NCBI GenBank assembly: GCA_012845835.1
Contig: JABAKD010000008.1
Span: 15,863,223 to 15,927,222, forward strand
Direction of reading: 5' to 3'
DNA from: Undaria pinnatifida
Taxonomy: Eukaryota > Sar > Phaeophyceae > Laminariales > Alariaceae
DNA: 64,000 nt
Shown: positions 53,740 through 64,000 of the stretch, in pieces
Layout: each line of letters begins with the position of its first letter
Position numbering within the stretch: position 1 is the first letter of the stretch
Made by a program: the position numbers and the translations under genes
Notes under the pieces: generated by a model
Databases searched by the model: none
What the model saw: the letters and a program-made list of their open reading frames with translations, nothing else
Told to the model about the DNA's origin: nothing

Positions 53740-54990
53740 AAACACGTAGGGAGCTGGGGACAGCTACAACGGGGTACTCTCGCAACAAACTCACAATTAC
53801 ACCGGCCACTGCTCAAGGAGACTGCGAGGAAAACAACCGGGGGCGCTGGGGGGGGGGGGCTTTTGTTTTTGACGCTCGGCAACAAATCAACCTTTACACA
53901 TACGAAGATAATGAGGGGCCAACTGCACCGTGGTATGCTAAAAAAAAATCGCAAACTTGCACCCTCCACTGCTTGACCATACTGGGAGGTATAAAACGGG
54001 GGAGGGGGGTGGGAATCGACAACCATTACCCTGGACTCCTATTGAAAAAAAAAACGGGACCAGCTGCACCGTGGTACCCCCACGATAAACAACAAAATTA
54101 CACCCTCCACTGCTCGACCAGACTGGGAGGGAAAAGACGAGAGGGGGGGGCTTTGTTTCAGAAGATCGACGACCAATACCCTGGACTCCTCTTCGAAACT
54201 CAAAAACGGGGGACAGCTGCACCGTGGTACTATCGCGGTAAACCACAAAATTACACCCGCCACTGCTTGTTCAGACTGGGAAGAACCAGAAAAGGGGGGG
54301 GGGTGGGGGGGGGATCGACAACCAATACCCTGGATTCCTATTGAAAACAAAAAACGGGGGCCAGCTGCACCGTGATACTCTCACGATAAACCTCAAAATT
54401 ACACCCGCCAGTGCTTGACCCGACTGCGAGGAAAAAAAAGGGGGGTGGGGGGGATCGACAACCAATACCCTGGACTCCTCCAAAAAAAGAAAAAAAACGG
54501 GGCCCCGTTGCACTGGGATACTCTCGCGATAAACCACAAAATTCAACCCTCCACTGCTTGATCAGACTGGGAGGAACAAAACGTGGTGGGGGTGGGGGGG
54601 GTCGACAACCAATACCCTGGACTCCTCTAAAAAAAAACAGGAACGGGGACCAGCTGCACCGAGGCGCTGTCACGATAAACCTCAAAATTACACCCTCCAC
54701 TGCTTGCCCAGACTGGTAGGAACGAAACGGGGTGATGGGGTGGGGGAATCGAAAACCAATACCCTGGACACCTATAAAATAAAAGGGGGGCCAGCTGCAC
54801 CGTGGTACTCTCACGAAAAGCCACAAAATTACACGCTTCACTGCTCCACCAGACTTGGGAGGAAACAAATGGGGGGGAAGAGGCGGGGGGGGAATCGACA
54901 ACAAGTAATTCTCGCCTTGAGCACAACAGGCGGGATTGAAAAAATGTTCCCCGGTGCTTGTCGGAAACAATCAACTCCAGTACCCGCATA
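53740..54990 (-). repeat. Tandem array, 140-155-bp unit, minus orientation
   Basis: Complement of the unit at 51710-53095: CTCCACTGCTTGACCAGACT blocks near 53797, 53965, 54105, 54257, 54405, 54553, 54697 and 54837, with GACAACCAATACCCTGGACT and CAGCTGCACCGTGGTACTCT between. A 210-codon minus frame (54970-54338) spans four to five units, with the peptide VYRDS, VQL, FFRGVQGIGCR and SSGGCNF repeated. Confidence 0.8.
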
Positions 54991-55499
54991 AAACAGTGCT
55001 TCGACCTCCGGGTGTTGATGGAGGACGTACCCTCTGCGACATATTCCTTCGTGATGATGGCGAGCACATCAGACGCCTTGTACTGATTTCCTCCGTACAT
55101 CAACATGCTGCTCTCGTGGACAGAGGATTACTTCTCCTTCATAGCCGCCTGAAGCATGAGAACGACCCCCTCCGAGATAGTTTCTGACCACACCGGTGTG
55201 CTCGCTTTGTCTCGACATGTGTTCGAAACGTAGCGAGCACCGTGGAAGGAACAAAGTTTAAAGTCATGCACGTGTGGCGTAAAAATGGCTGCGCACTCGA
55301 ACGAGTAGCCTGAAGCAGTAGAGATAAAAAACTGTGCTACACAGCAGTATACTGGATTACATTAAAACCGGAAGCGTATACTGGCAAACTGGACCAGTAC
55401 AACAATACACCACCAGAACTATAATACCAAGTGGAAGCGTATACTGCGCATCCATACGACAATGTTGAGCGGAAGGAGCGCGAGCCGATGACTGCAGTA
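54991..55499. other. No confirmed gene
   Basis: A short stretch near 54960-55110 reads well on the minus strand (YGGNQYKASDVLAIITKEYV, INTRRSKHCFMRVLELIVSD) and less so on the plus. It may be a remnant exon, but no family was recognised. CCGGAAGCGTATACTG/AGTGGAAGCGTATACTG repeats at about 55368 and 55430. Confidence 0.35.
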
Positions 55500-56159
55500 C
55501 CCAATTATATTATAAAAATTAAAATACACTCCAGCTGTGAGATCGAAGATTTCGTCGAAACTCATCTTTGCAAGCTGTGTGTGATACTCCGATCGCGCGC
55601 ATTGCGAGTTGTGTGTCCTCATTAAGGATATAGGTCGGCGACTCCCCTTACAGCTACAGTGTAGCTATCAGGGTCAACAGGATGATTTTAGTCAGTCTGT
55701 GCGCGGAAACTATAAAACCCGTTCCTGAGGGGGACAAAATCTGACAGCTGTGAAGGGAAAGGGGGGGGCTGGTTTTGATCAAAAGCGAGCGGGTTTGGAG
55801 GGGGGCGGGAGGGGGGGGGGGGGGGAAGGGGCAATTTGTGCATGTAAGCTATAAATCCTTTCGAGGGGATAAATCTGACGGTTTTGGCACCAGTATATTA
55901 TTGGGGGCGGGGGGGGGGGGGGGGGGGGGGGGGGTTGGGGCGGGGGGGGGGGGGGGGGGCAGCTCGACATGTGCCTGGAAACTATACATTATTTCGAGGG
56001 GATAAATGTGACATTTTTGGAAATAATACATCAGTTTATCGTGTATATCCTGGGGTAAGTCGTACAATCAGTGAGTAAAGAGAGGGTGGAGTGTTCGAGG
56101 GGGTGGGGTTGGGATGGGTTGGGGGGGGAGGGTGGGGGGTGGGGGCGGGGGTGGGGGGC

Positions 56160-56190
<31 letters not shown>

Positions 56191-57440
56191 AGGGCTTTAG
56201 GTGAGGGGTTTGTTATACGTGTGGTGCTAGGTCTAGGCGAAGGTGCGGGTGATGGGGAAGAAGGGGGCGTTCGAGGCGGGGGCGGGGGGGGAAACACAGC
56301 GGCATGGATGGCTCTCGAAAGATAATGAGGTGATATCCTGTGCGTGAAGTGTTTATTAATGTGGCGGATTTCGATATTTGGTGGGGCGTTTGAGTAAAGG
56401 AGAGCAAGAGGGGGGGGGGGGGGGGGGGGAGCTTTTTAGGAGGTTTAGGTCACAAATAATATTCAAATACACTTCGGCTGTGAGATCAAAGATATGTATC
56501 AGCTTGTTATACGCGTGGTGCTAGGTCTAGGCGATCGTGCAGGTGGTCGGGAAAGAGGGGGCGTTGGAGGGGGGGGGGGGGGGGGGGGGGGAACACAGCG
56601 GCATGGATGGCTCTCGAAAGATAATGAGGTGATATCCTGTGCGTGAAGTGTTTATTAATGTGGCGGATTTTGACATTTGGTGGGGCGTTTGAGTAAGGGA
56701 GAGCAAGAGGGGGGGGGGGGGGATTTTTAGGAGGTTTAGGTCACAAATAATATTCAAATACACTTCGGCTGTGAGATCAAAGATATGTAGCAGCTTGTTA
56801 TACGCGTGGTGCTAGGTCTAGGCGATCGTGTAGGTGGTCGGAAAAGAGGGGGCGTTGGAGGGGGGGGGGGGGGGGGGGGGGGGGGGAATAATTGAAACCT
56901 TCGTCATGGATGGTCAGAAAGATAATGACGTGGTATCAACTGCGTATAGGTGTTTATTACTCAGGCCGATTTTGATTGTGAGTGGGGCGTTTGGACAGAC
57001 TAGGCGGAAGGGGGGGGGGGATCGGGGGACGGAGGGGCGGGGGGGGGGAAGGGTTGGGGTTTGTTATAAAAAAGGTCAGTGGAGGGGGAGGGGAGGGGGG
57101 GGGGGGGGGGGGGGCGGGGGGCGGGACATTTCAATATGTGTGCGGAAACTATAAATTCTCAAAGGGGACAAACCTGACGATTGAAGCAATAAGACATCCC
57201 TTTATATCATCTGGCTTGTAATGTTTACTATTCTAGAAGGTTTGATGTTAGATGCAGCATGCAACCCAGTGTTTAAGTGTAGTAAATAACGTGTTAAATC
57301 TTCATAGTTTGTTGTTGTATGATACAGCGATCGAAAGCTAGAATATTTTATAGAATATTTGTAGGTACCATTATTTTCTGACATCGCTAGTTATAAGAAA
57401 GAGATACGTATTGTCAAATGCAATAGGCGAGGTGATATAT
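55500..57440 (-). repeat. F1 composite repeat, longest minus copy (poly-G)
   Basis: The left end CTCCAGCTGTGAGATCGAAG is the F1 tail; the right end CATCGCTAGTTATAAGAAAG through GCAATAGGCGAGGTGAT near 57438 matches the F1 head at 3761-3815. Internal G-runs reach 26 (55909-55934), 29 (56160-56188) and 27 (56860-56886). A block from GTTATACGCGTGGTGCTAGG through AGTAAGGGAGAGCAAGAG is present three times (56210, 56507, 56800). Confidence 0.8.
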
Positions 57441-57640
57441 AGTATATACAGTGTGCTGTTGAAGTCCTACGTATACCCATGAATACCTAGTATACATTAC
57501 TACTGTATACTGGTACCTGGTATACTGTACGCGACTTACGTCAAGAACTTGGGAGTAAAATATTGAAGACAGAGTTTTGTTTAATAGGAAATTACGGATA
57601 AGCGCTTGTGCTCAGGCAGGAACGCCACTCTAAATATTAC
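57440..57640. repeat. GTATAC-rich spacer between inverted F1 copies
   Basis: TATACC, GTATAC and GGTACCTGGTATAC motifs recur between 57430 and 57535. TGGTACCTGGTATAC also occurs at the border of the 45.35-kb intron repeats. Not coding. Confidence 0.45.
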
Positions 57641-58600
57641 CTGGTATATGACGCCCCACCTTATATCGAAATCCGCCAGAGCAATAAACACTTCAACGCA
57701 CTGAATATCACATCATTATCTTTCAAGAGCCATCCATGCCCGCTGCACCCCCCGACCCCCGACTCCCCTCCTTCCCCACCACACGCACCATCGCCTAGAC
57801 CTAGCACATTGCGTATAGCAAACCCCTACATATATGCGGCCTAAAGCACTTTCAACCCCCCCTTCCCGCCACGCCACCCCCCCCCTCCCCACCCCCCCCC
57901 CACTTCCCCCACCCCCCACACCCCCCACCTTCCCGACCCCCCCACCTCCCCACCACCCCACCCCGCCCCCACCCCCTCGAACACTCCACCCTCTACTCAC
58001 TGGTTGTACGACTTACAGGATATACATGATGAAGTCGTGCATTCTATCCAAAACCGTTATAGTTGTCCCCTTCAAGGATGTATAGTTTACACGCACTGAT
58101 TGAGCTGCCCCGCTCGTTCCGCGCCCCCCCACCCATGATAAACTAGTGCATTCTTTCCAAAACCGTCCGATTTATCCTCTCGAAGGAATTAAAGTACCAG
58201 GCAAAAATTAAGCTGCCCCACCTGCCCCCCCTTGCCCCCCTCTCTTCCCCCCCCCACCCCAGCTCCCTTTTGATCAAAACCAGGCCCCCACGTCCTTAAC
58301 ACCTCCGCCCTTCCCTCACCAGTTATTCGACTTCCAGTGTTGACTTGATGAACTGATGTATTTTCTTCCACAGCTGTCACATTTTGTCCCCCTCATAAAC
58401 GGATTTTTCAGTTTACGCGCACAGCCTGACTAGCATTATTCTGTTGGCCCTGATAGCTACACTGTAGTTGCGAGGGGAGTCGCTGACCTATATTCTTAAT
58501 GAGGACACACAACCCAAAATACGCGCGATCGGAGTTTCACACACAGTTTGCAAAGATGAGTTTCGACGAAATATTTGATCTCACAGCTGGAGTTGTATTT
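57640..58600 (+). repeat. F1 composite repeat, plus copy
   Basis: ATCGAAATCCGCCAGAGCAA, CCATCGCCTAGACCTAGCAC, poly-C tracts, three boxes of the GTC-(A/C)GATTTATCC type, then GTTGGCCCTGATAGC, TAATGAGGACACACAACCC and the tail GATCTCACAGCTGGAG near 58577. Inverted relative to 55500-57440. Confidence 0.8.
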
Positions 58601-58605
58601 TGTAG

Positions 58606-60170
58606 ATGATACGGACTCGGATGAGGGCAAAGAGGACGGTGGCGACGGGTATGGCTTTGATGTTGGCCACGACCGCGCTTGCGACCTAGAAACCGGAGAC
58701 GATATCGGTGAAAATGTTAACCAGGACGACGTGAGTGCTGTAGATGTGGCCAAAATATGTTTCGTTCGTTCCCGAAATCTGCTAGGCGTCAATGTGCGCT
58801 TTGTATACGATTTTTTTCTGTCCGAGTGTTCTGAGTTCATGTTGATTGTGGCCCAACTGCATCAGAGAGGAGGCCCACACATGCTCAAGGTTCGCCGGGA
58901 TACCTTCCACGTGCTACCACGTATATTGCACCTGGTGAAGAAGGGTCACGGCGCCTTCAAGCCCTCCATGACTTGGTAGAGAGATGCTTGCAATATTGTT
59001 AATCTGGAAGCCGTCAAGCAGGCAAGTTTTTGTTTACGTCACTTGTGCCGTTGTTCGGATCAATAATATGGAAAAACTTTAGGTGTCGTCGGAAACATTG
59101 TCTGTATGGGTCATATATCGTGACCATTGCGCTCCTGCCGATCTCGCTTCCAACTGCAGGTAGAAAGTGCTCTTCAAGCACAAACAGTTGGCATCGTAAT
59201 AGGTGGTAGAGTGTTTAGAGTTGAACTGCACGTCTTTCTTGCGGAATTGTCGGTGACTGGTGCCGGAGCGGACACGATTGTTGACTCGCTTTGACCCAGT
59301 GATTGAATGGTTCTGCGATGTAATCGATGTAAATTGGGATATATTCTCCTGCGCCCGAAGCACTGGAGGTCGTGAAACTGCTCCGCAATCACATCGAAGC
59401 TGGTTATCTAAGCAAGCCTGATGGTGTGCCGCTGTACTACGCGACAGGGAAAAGTAAAGCGACAATCACCCCTCGTCCTGTGTCAGAGGTTCCAGCAGTA
59501 CAGGGGCTTGGTGTGTGTGGTCTGCGTGACTTTTCTATCACTAGCAGGTACAGCAACCATTTCCACCCATGACATTGGCCTCACGGCATAACCCGATGCT
59601 CATAGTATTTGCCGCCAAGTACACCGCACGGTTTCGTTTGTTGCAGTGTTTGTAACATGTTGAGTTTCTTCCTCGGCTTGGTGATCAACCAGGAAATTCG
59701 TGTTATGATGGACCTGGCGTACACCTGTTCAATATGTTTTCCGTCTGCTGTAAATTTTCGTCCCTTTTAAAAGGGTTTTCATCGTTTCTTCCGCAGGCCA
59801 CTATTGGGCTTCTCTTGCGCTGGCCCACTCGATTCTGTTGAACTTCAATTATCGCTGGAATATTGGGATGGCTACGAAGAACCGCGGACTGCCGAAGTAG
59901 ATTGGAGCATGCTACGAACAGTTTGAGTTTGAGAATATCTAACGCGACACGGCCAGCTGGTCACCAGATAGCCCGGTGATCCCCGGGTGGTTCTCTGCTC
60001 CTGACGAGGCAGACACTGGTGAAAGAAGCGACCTTTCTCAGAGATTGTGGGGACCTGATGCTCGGCGTGATGGGCTGGCTGATCTTGTCGACCTCCCATC
60101 AACTTCAGAATCAATTTGATGAAATCAAAGGGCACGCCAACGTTAAGAATAGGATAATCTCTATTAGTCA
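58606..60170 (+). pseudogene. Decayed transposase-like gene, superfamily uncertain
   Basis: Fragments in a plausible order on the plus strand. 58606-58979: an acidic region, then LLGVNVRFVYDFFLSECSEF, RRDTFHVLPRILHLVKKGHG, TAG at 58977, then RDACNIVNLEAVKQ. 59360-59540: VVKLLRNHIEAGYLSKPDGV and PLYYATGK, then in another frame CVRGSSSTG. 59795-59940: LNFNYRWNIGMATKNRGLPK, stop, IGACYEQFEF. The FH-x-x-x-R-I/H-x-x-x-K/RDA segment, the PxGxPLY-x-x-x-GK segment and the RGSSS/RGTSS-like motif remind me of transposase families in which RGT precedes E-x-x-H (KDZ-like elements), but I am not certain. At least two stops and one frameshift. The F1 repeat ends only 20-30 bp upstream of the first exon. 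Confidence 0.5.
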
Positions 60171-60195
60171 ACGGCATGCTTCCTTGCGTGCTAGG

Positions 60196-60714
60196 TTACA
60201 GGGAGCTGACGGGGGCGCGGTGAGTTCGGGTGTAGTCGGTAGCGCGGATTCCCCTGCTGTTTCGCGGAGTTGGTATGGGGCAGATATTGTTGGCGTTCGT
60301 GGCGGCAGTGAAGGGAGGGGGCGCAGCGGCAGGTGCAGGCGTGTTGGATGTTGGCGGTGGATGGGATGAGGCTGGGTAGTTTGACGCCGCCAACCGACGC
60401 CCAAGAGACCCAAGGGCCCCCTGCAGGGCCCTCAGAGTTTCTTTCACCGCGGCCACAGTCGATAACAAGTCGCGTACCAGGTGGCTCACCCTGCCCCGCG
60501 TGGGAGGGCGGGGCGGCCCCAATGCAATGTGCCGCCAGAATATCACGGGCCAGGCTTGCAGATCTGGGAAAACTAGATCAGACGGAAAGAAGTGGTGATC
60601 GTGTTGTCGATGTGAAAAGTGCACAGTAGGGCCTACGCTCCTTATTGTCGCTTGATACTCCGGCCCATCTTGGTGTGGTAGGATAACGTCTGCAGTTTCG
60701 GGTCGAGTTTGCAT
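60196..60714 (-). CDS. Hypothetical protein, 172 aa
   Basis: ATG at 60714. Reads MQTRPETADVILPHQDGPEY, FFPSDLVFPDLQAWPVIFWR, LVRDLLSTVAAVKETLRALQ, then a Pro/Ala/Thr-rich C terminus. No signal peptide or membrane segment is evident; residues about 95-120 could form an amphipathic helix. No family recognised. It lies convergent to the transposase-like remnant and might be its accessory ORF. The plus strand across it is less open, which favours the minus reading. Confidence 0.4.
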   Translation of the reverse strand: MQTRPETADVILPHQDGPEYQATIRSVGPTVHFSHRQHDHHFFPSDLVFPDLQAWPVIFWRHIALGPPRPPTRGRVSHLVRDLLSTVAAVKETLRALQGALGSLGRRLAASNYPASSHPPPTSNTPAPAAAPPPFTAATNANNICPIPTPRNSRGIRATDYTRTHRAPVSSL

Positions 60715-60719
60715 TTTGT

Positions 60720-61780
60720 TACTTCACAAAGAGCGCAGACCGAACGAGTTTATGATTTTCTTGCTTGGTATGCGAGCCGGCCATTTCGTTTTGTATGGCC
60801 CTGGGTTTGGTTTTCCGTTTGATCTCGGGTGGGGGGCGTCAGCAGTGGTTCTATCACTGTTGTCGACAAAATTGTGACCCTTTTTTTGTTTTATTCTTCC
60901 TTTTCCACGTTTTCCTTTTGTTCCATCCCTGGGGAGAGGAAAAGAAGAAGGGGGGGGGGGGTACCTCATACCTACTCGTAGCTATTCCTCACCCCCCTGA
61001 TGTTTATCTTCCTTCGCCGGGGATGGTAGGGGTGCTGGATGTCGCCGGGCGGCAAGAACGGTTCAGTGCCGAGACATACACCACACAAAAGTATCAATGT
61101 TGGAATTCCTTCTTCAAAAGCAGCGCCAATCATATGGTTGAACTGGAGTTACATGGGTCCTGTTTTTTGTCGTGTTCGTGTCGTCTATTTTGGCGTATCC
61201 ACTCGCATCGCTTCCCAGCCGAATATTATCACCAAAACCCCTACTTCACTCATTCGATACACAGCAAGACGTTCAACGTGCGCAAAAGAAACACGTTGTA
61301 GAGCAACGACAACATTTGTATGACAAACGCATGAAAAAATCACTGCTTTACGGCTGGTTGATGATACTTGCCGTCGAACATATTATGTGATACAGCACTA
61401 CTTGTAGTGGTGCACGACAAAAGTGTAAAAAAACAAGCAGGGATATAGGAAAGCAATGCTGAGACCCCCCCAAGAAAGGAAGACAACTGAGAGGCGCTGT
61501 GCCGAATATATATATATAATCCTTCTTTGGTGTCAGGGATATGGTCAAGAGTCTTTTTGTCTCGGTCGACGTTTGCGATTCGCGGAACTGGAATTCTCGG
61601 TCGAATGTAGCTTCGTTCGAGCGCCGCCTTCGGGGGGCGGCTCCAACACCCCTCGCCCTGCCGTGTCCGTTCCGCACATCGACGTGAACACGGACGGATG
61701 CCGAGCGAGACAAGCGATAGGTTGCAAAAATACCGCATGTCGGGGAGGAATTCACCAATTTTGATTGAACATTGATGTCT
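60720..61780. other. No gene recognised
   Basis: Frames on both strands (60765-61301 plus without ATG; 61863-61348 minus) lack motifs. A G-run lies at 60950-60961 and a TA-rich patch near 61508-61520. Confidence 0.3.
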
Positions 61781-61797
61781 GCAACGCCTGGATGATT

Positions 61798-62055
61798 TAC
61801 AAAATTGGCACTATTTTCAAACGTTACTTGATAATGTTTGGAATTTCGCGGTGGAATGTGCAACTTATTACTGTTTGGTCACAGATTGTGCACCAGGTGT
61901 TCAATTGCACGCGTCTGGATGATTTACAAAGTTGGCATCATTTACAAACATTACTTACTTGATAATGTTTCAATAATATAGGTACTTGATAATGTTTGGA
62001 ATTTACCGGTGACATGTGCAACTTATTATTGTTTGTTCACAGATTGTGCACCAGG
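61798..62055 (+). repeat. Tandem duplication, 117-141-bp unit
   Basis: CTGGATGATTTACAAA-TTGG starts at 61798 and 61915; both copies end ACAGATTGTGCACCAGG. The second copy has an extra 24-bp piece duplicating TTACTTGATAATGTTT. Confidence 0.8.
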
Positions 62056-62339
62056 CTCTCGAGACGAAACGAATCAAGGTTATTTGCCCCGTCCCGTCCG
62101 AGATCCAGAGCAGCGTAGGGCACCAGCTGCCAGGGGTGAGAGTCAAGGCATGCACGTCATGGGCTAGAAAACGTTGCCTGCAACTGCCCGCCACAGTACA
62201 AACGCGCGGAAGCCGCCATGGGTCATGATTTGAGTTTTGCTTTACGTGGTTACTGCTGTTGAGGTAGCTTGAACAAACGCAGGCAAGGGGGTTGACATAA
62301 CAAAGGAATAGCTGACTGCTGTGCTCCGGCTCGCTACTG

Positions 62340-64000
62340 CTGTGGAGTGCCCTCATCAACTGAAACCAAGCAACAGACACACATCTTGCCCGAGCTCGAG
62401 AGCATGGGCGCTGGTCTGTCAAAGGGCTAATCCAGCCGTCGCTGTGATTCGTTATTCATCGTGCTGCGCTGTAGGTTTTATACGTGCAGTGGTTGGTTGC
62501 GTGTGTGCTGTTGAGCTGTCATGTGCTGTGTGCGTGCTGACCATGTGGCTGCAGGTGTGGCTGCAAGACGACACATGATACGTGCAGAAGAACGCGTGTT
62601 AATTATACCAGTAGTAGTAGATCGCTCTAATAATTCGGCTTTGTATATTATTGCGTTTGGTGCTGTTGGAGTGTTTATCATTTTGAGCGTGCTTTGTCTG
62701 CAGATACAGATAGGCTCAAAACCGTTCCTTTGCTCGACTTTACGCAGAAACATTCAGCAGGAGGAATTACAGTATGAGTACTGTGTTTAACTTCGTCGGG
62801 TGAATACGCACGTGGAAAAATATCATCTGCTACAGTCTGAGTGCCCTCCTCAACTGAAACCAAGCAACAGACACACATCTTGCCCGGGCTCAAGAGCAGG
62901 GGCGCCACTCTGTCAAAGGACTAATCCAGCCATCGCGGTCGTTCGTTGTTGGTGGTGCTGCACTGAAGGCTTCATATGTGCAGCGGTTGGTTGCGTGTGT
63001 GCTGTTGGCCTGTCATGTATGTGCTGTGTGCGTGCTGGCCATGTGGCTGCAGGTGTGGCTGCAAGACGACATATGATACGTCCAGAAGAACGCATGTTAC
63101 ACCGGTAGTATATCGCTCTAATAATTCGCCTTCTTATATTATCGCGTTTGGTGCTGTTGGAGTGTTCATCATTTTGAGCGTGCTTGGTCTGCAGATACAG
63201 AGAGGCTCAAACCGTTCCTTTGCGCGACGTTACGCAAAAACATTTTGCAGGAGAAGTTACTGTAGGAAGAATGTATATAACTTCGTCGGGTGAATACGCA
63301 CATGAAAAAATTACATCTGCTATAGTGTGATAAGATATTAGTACAACAACGACGGACAACCTACAAAAAGAAATACCAGGCAAACAAATAGCGCGTGAGC
63401 GATGGCGTGCTTTTCGTAGACGAATGTGAAATTGCGAAAGGTTTTTTACGGCCAGCAACGAAAGCGGGAATACAACTTTATTACGAAGCAAAATCAGACG
63501 GACACCCTTCACAAACAAAAAAAAGTCCTTAGACAGCGTACATGACGCGAATGACCAGCTGAATTGTGAACGCGAAAATAATTGCGATCTTAGAGTTAGT
63601 AAGGTTCGACCCGATAGGCCAAGACAGACACACATCTTGCCTGGGCTCGAGAGCAGGGGCGTCGGTCTGTCAAAGGGCTAATCCAGTCGTCGCTGTCATT
63701 TGTTGTTCATGGTGCCGCGCTGTAGACTTCATACGTTCAGCAGCTTGTTGCGTGTGTAATGTTGGGCTGTCATGTCCTGTGTGCCTGCTGGCCATGTGGC
63801 TGCGGGTGTGCCTGCAAGACGACAGATGAATCGTCCAGAAGAACGCATGTTGTACCAGTACTAGATCGCTCTAATAATTCGCCTATATATTCTTGCGTTT
63901 GGTGCTACTGCAATGGAGTGCCCTCATAACCTGAAACCAAGCAACAGACAGACACACATCTTGCCCGGGCTCGATAGCAGGGGCGCCGGTCTGTCAATGG
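62340..64000 (+). repeat. F5 tandem repeat array, about 500-bp unit
   Basis: AGTGCCCTC-TCAACTGAAACC followed by ACACACATCTTGCCCG-GCT begins at 62346, 62842, about 63620 (5' truncated) and 63916 (cut by the window edge). Units share GTCAAAGG-CTAATCCAG, GTTGCGTGTGTGCTGTTG, GTGGCTGCAGGTGTGGCTGC, GAAGAACGC-TGTT and TCGCTCTAATAATTCG. Within units 1 and 2 a frame reads RSNNS, YIIAFGAVGVFIILSVL, as in the copy at 236-380. Unit 3 is shortened after GGTGCT. 63290-63600 is unrelated sequence between units. Confidence 0.8.

Noticed and set aside
54338-54970. 210-codon minus-strand protein gene
   Set aside because: The frame is made of tandem repeat units with C/G homopolymers; no domain or splice context. 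Kept only as a property of the array.
60765-61301. 178-codon plus-strand ORF
   Set aside because: No ATG start, spans a homopolymer G-run, and no motif.

Overview
Organism and general character. This is a gene-poor, repeat-saturated stretch of a eukaryotic nuclear genome. Coding pieces are split by GT-AG introns with strong donors (GTGAGT, GTACGT), there are no bacterial-type operons, and every recognisable protein is transposon-derived. The lineage cannot be fixed from the sequence; an alga or other protist (for example a stramenopile) would fit, but that is a guess. Short CCCTAA-type tracts (7125-7180, 13878-13915) look interstitial. || Layout. 1-23.9 kb: dispersed non-coding repeats, which I name F1 (poly-C/poly-G composite), F2 (about 270 bp), F3 (2.5-2.9 kb), F4 and F5, plus GC-rich hairpin clusters (8.2-8.8 kb), a fold-back region (11.8-12.4 kb) and a GTGG-rich tandem array (17.9-18.8 kb). 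23.9-33.1 kb: two tandem copies of a 4.5-4.6 kb unit carrying a broken hAT-type transposase on the minus strand, tRNA-like arrays, and dense CAATAY/RTATTG boxes that continue in a 388-bp tandem repeat to 33.87 kb. 35.1-35.9 kb: a 5'-truncated PIF/Harbinger-type transposase whose second catalytic Asp is Asn. 38.6-39.6 kb: a minisatellite. || 39.7-51.3 kb: the most organised part, a large two-gene PIF/Harbinger-like element. A minus-strand gene (44713 to 39688) encodes a probable DNA-binding accessory protein, and several of its introns can be placed with matching phase. A divergent plus-strand gene (45075 to 51316) encodes the transposase, now a pseudogene. The 361 bp between the two start codons hold a TATA box and four related TCA...TGA palindromes, a plausible shared operator region. 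|| 51.7-55.0 kb: two arrays of a roughly 140-150-bp unit in opposite orientation. 55.5-58.6 kb: an F1 inverted pair. 58.6-60.2 kb: a decayed transposase of uncertain superfamily. 60.2-60.7 kb: an unknown 172-codon ORF. 61.8-64.0 kb: tandem repeats, ending in F5 units that also occur near position 300. No host housekeeping gene was recognised.
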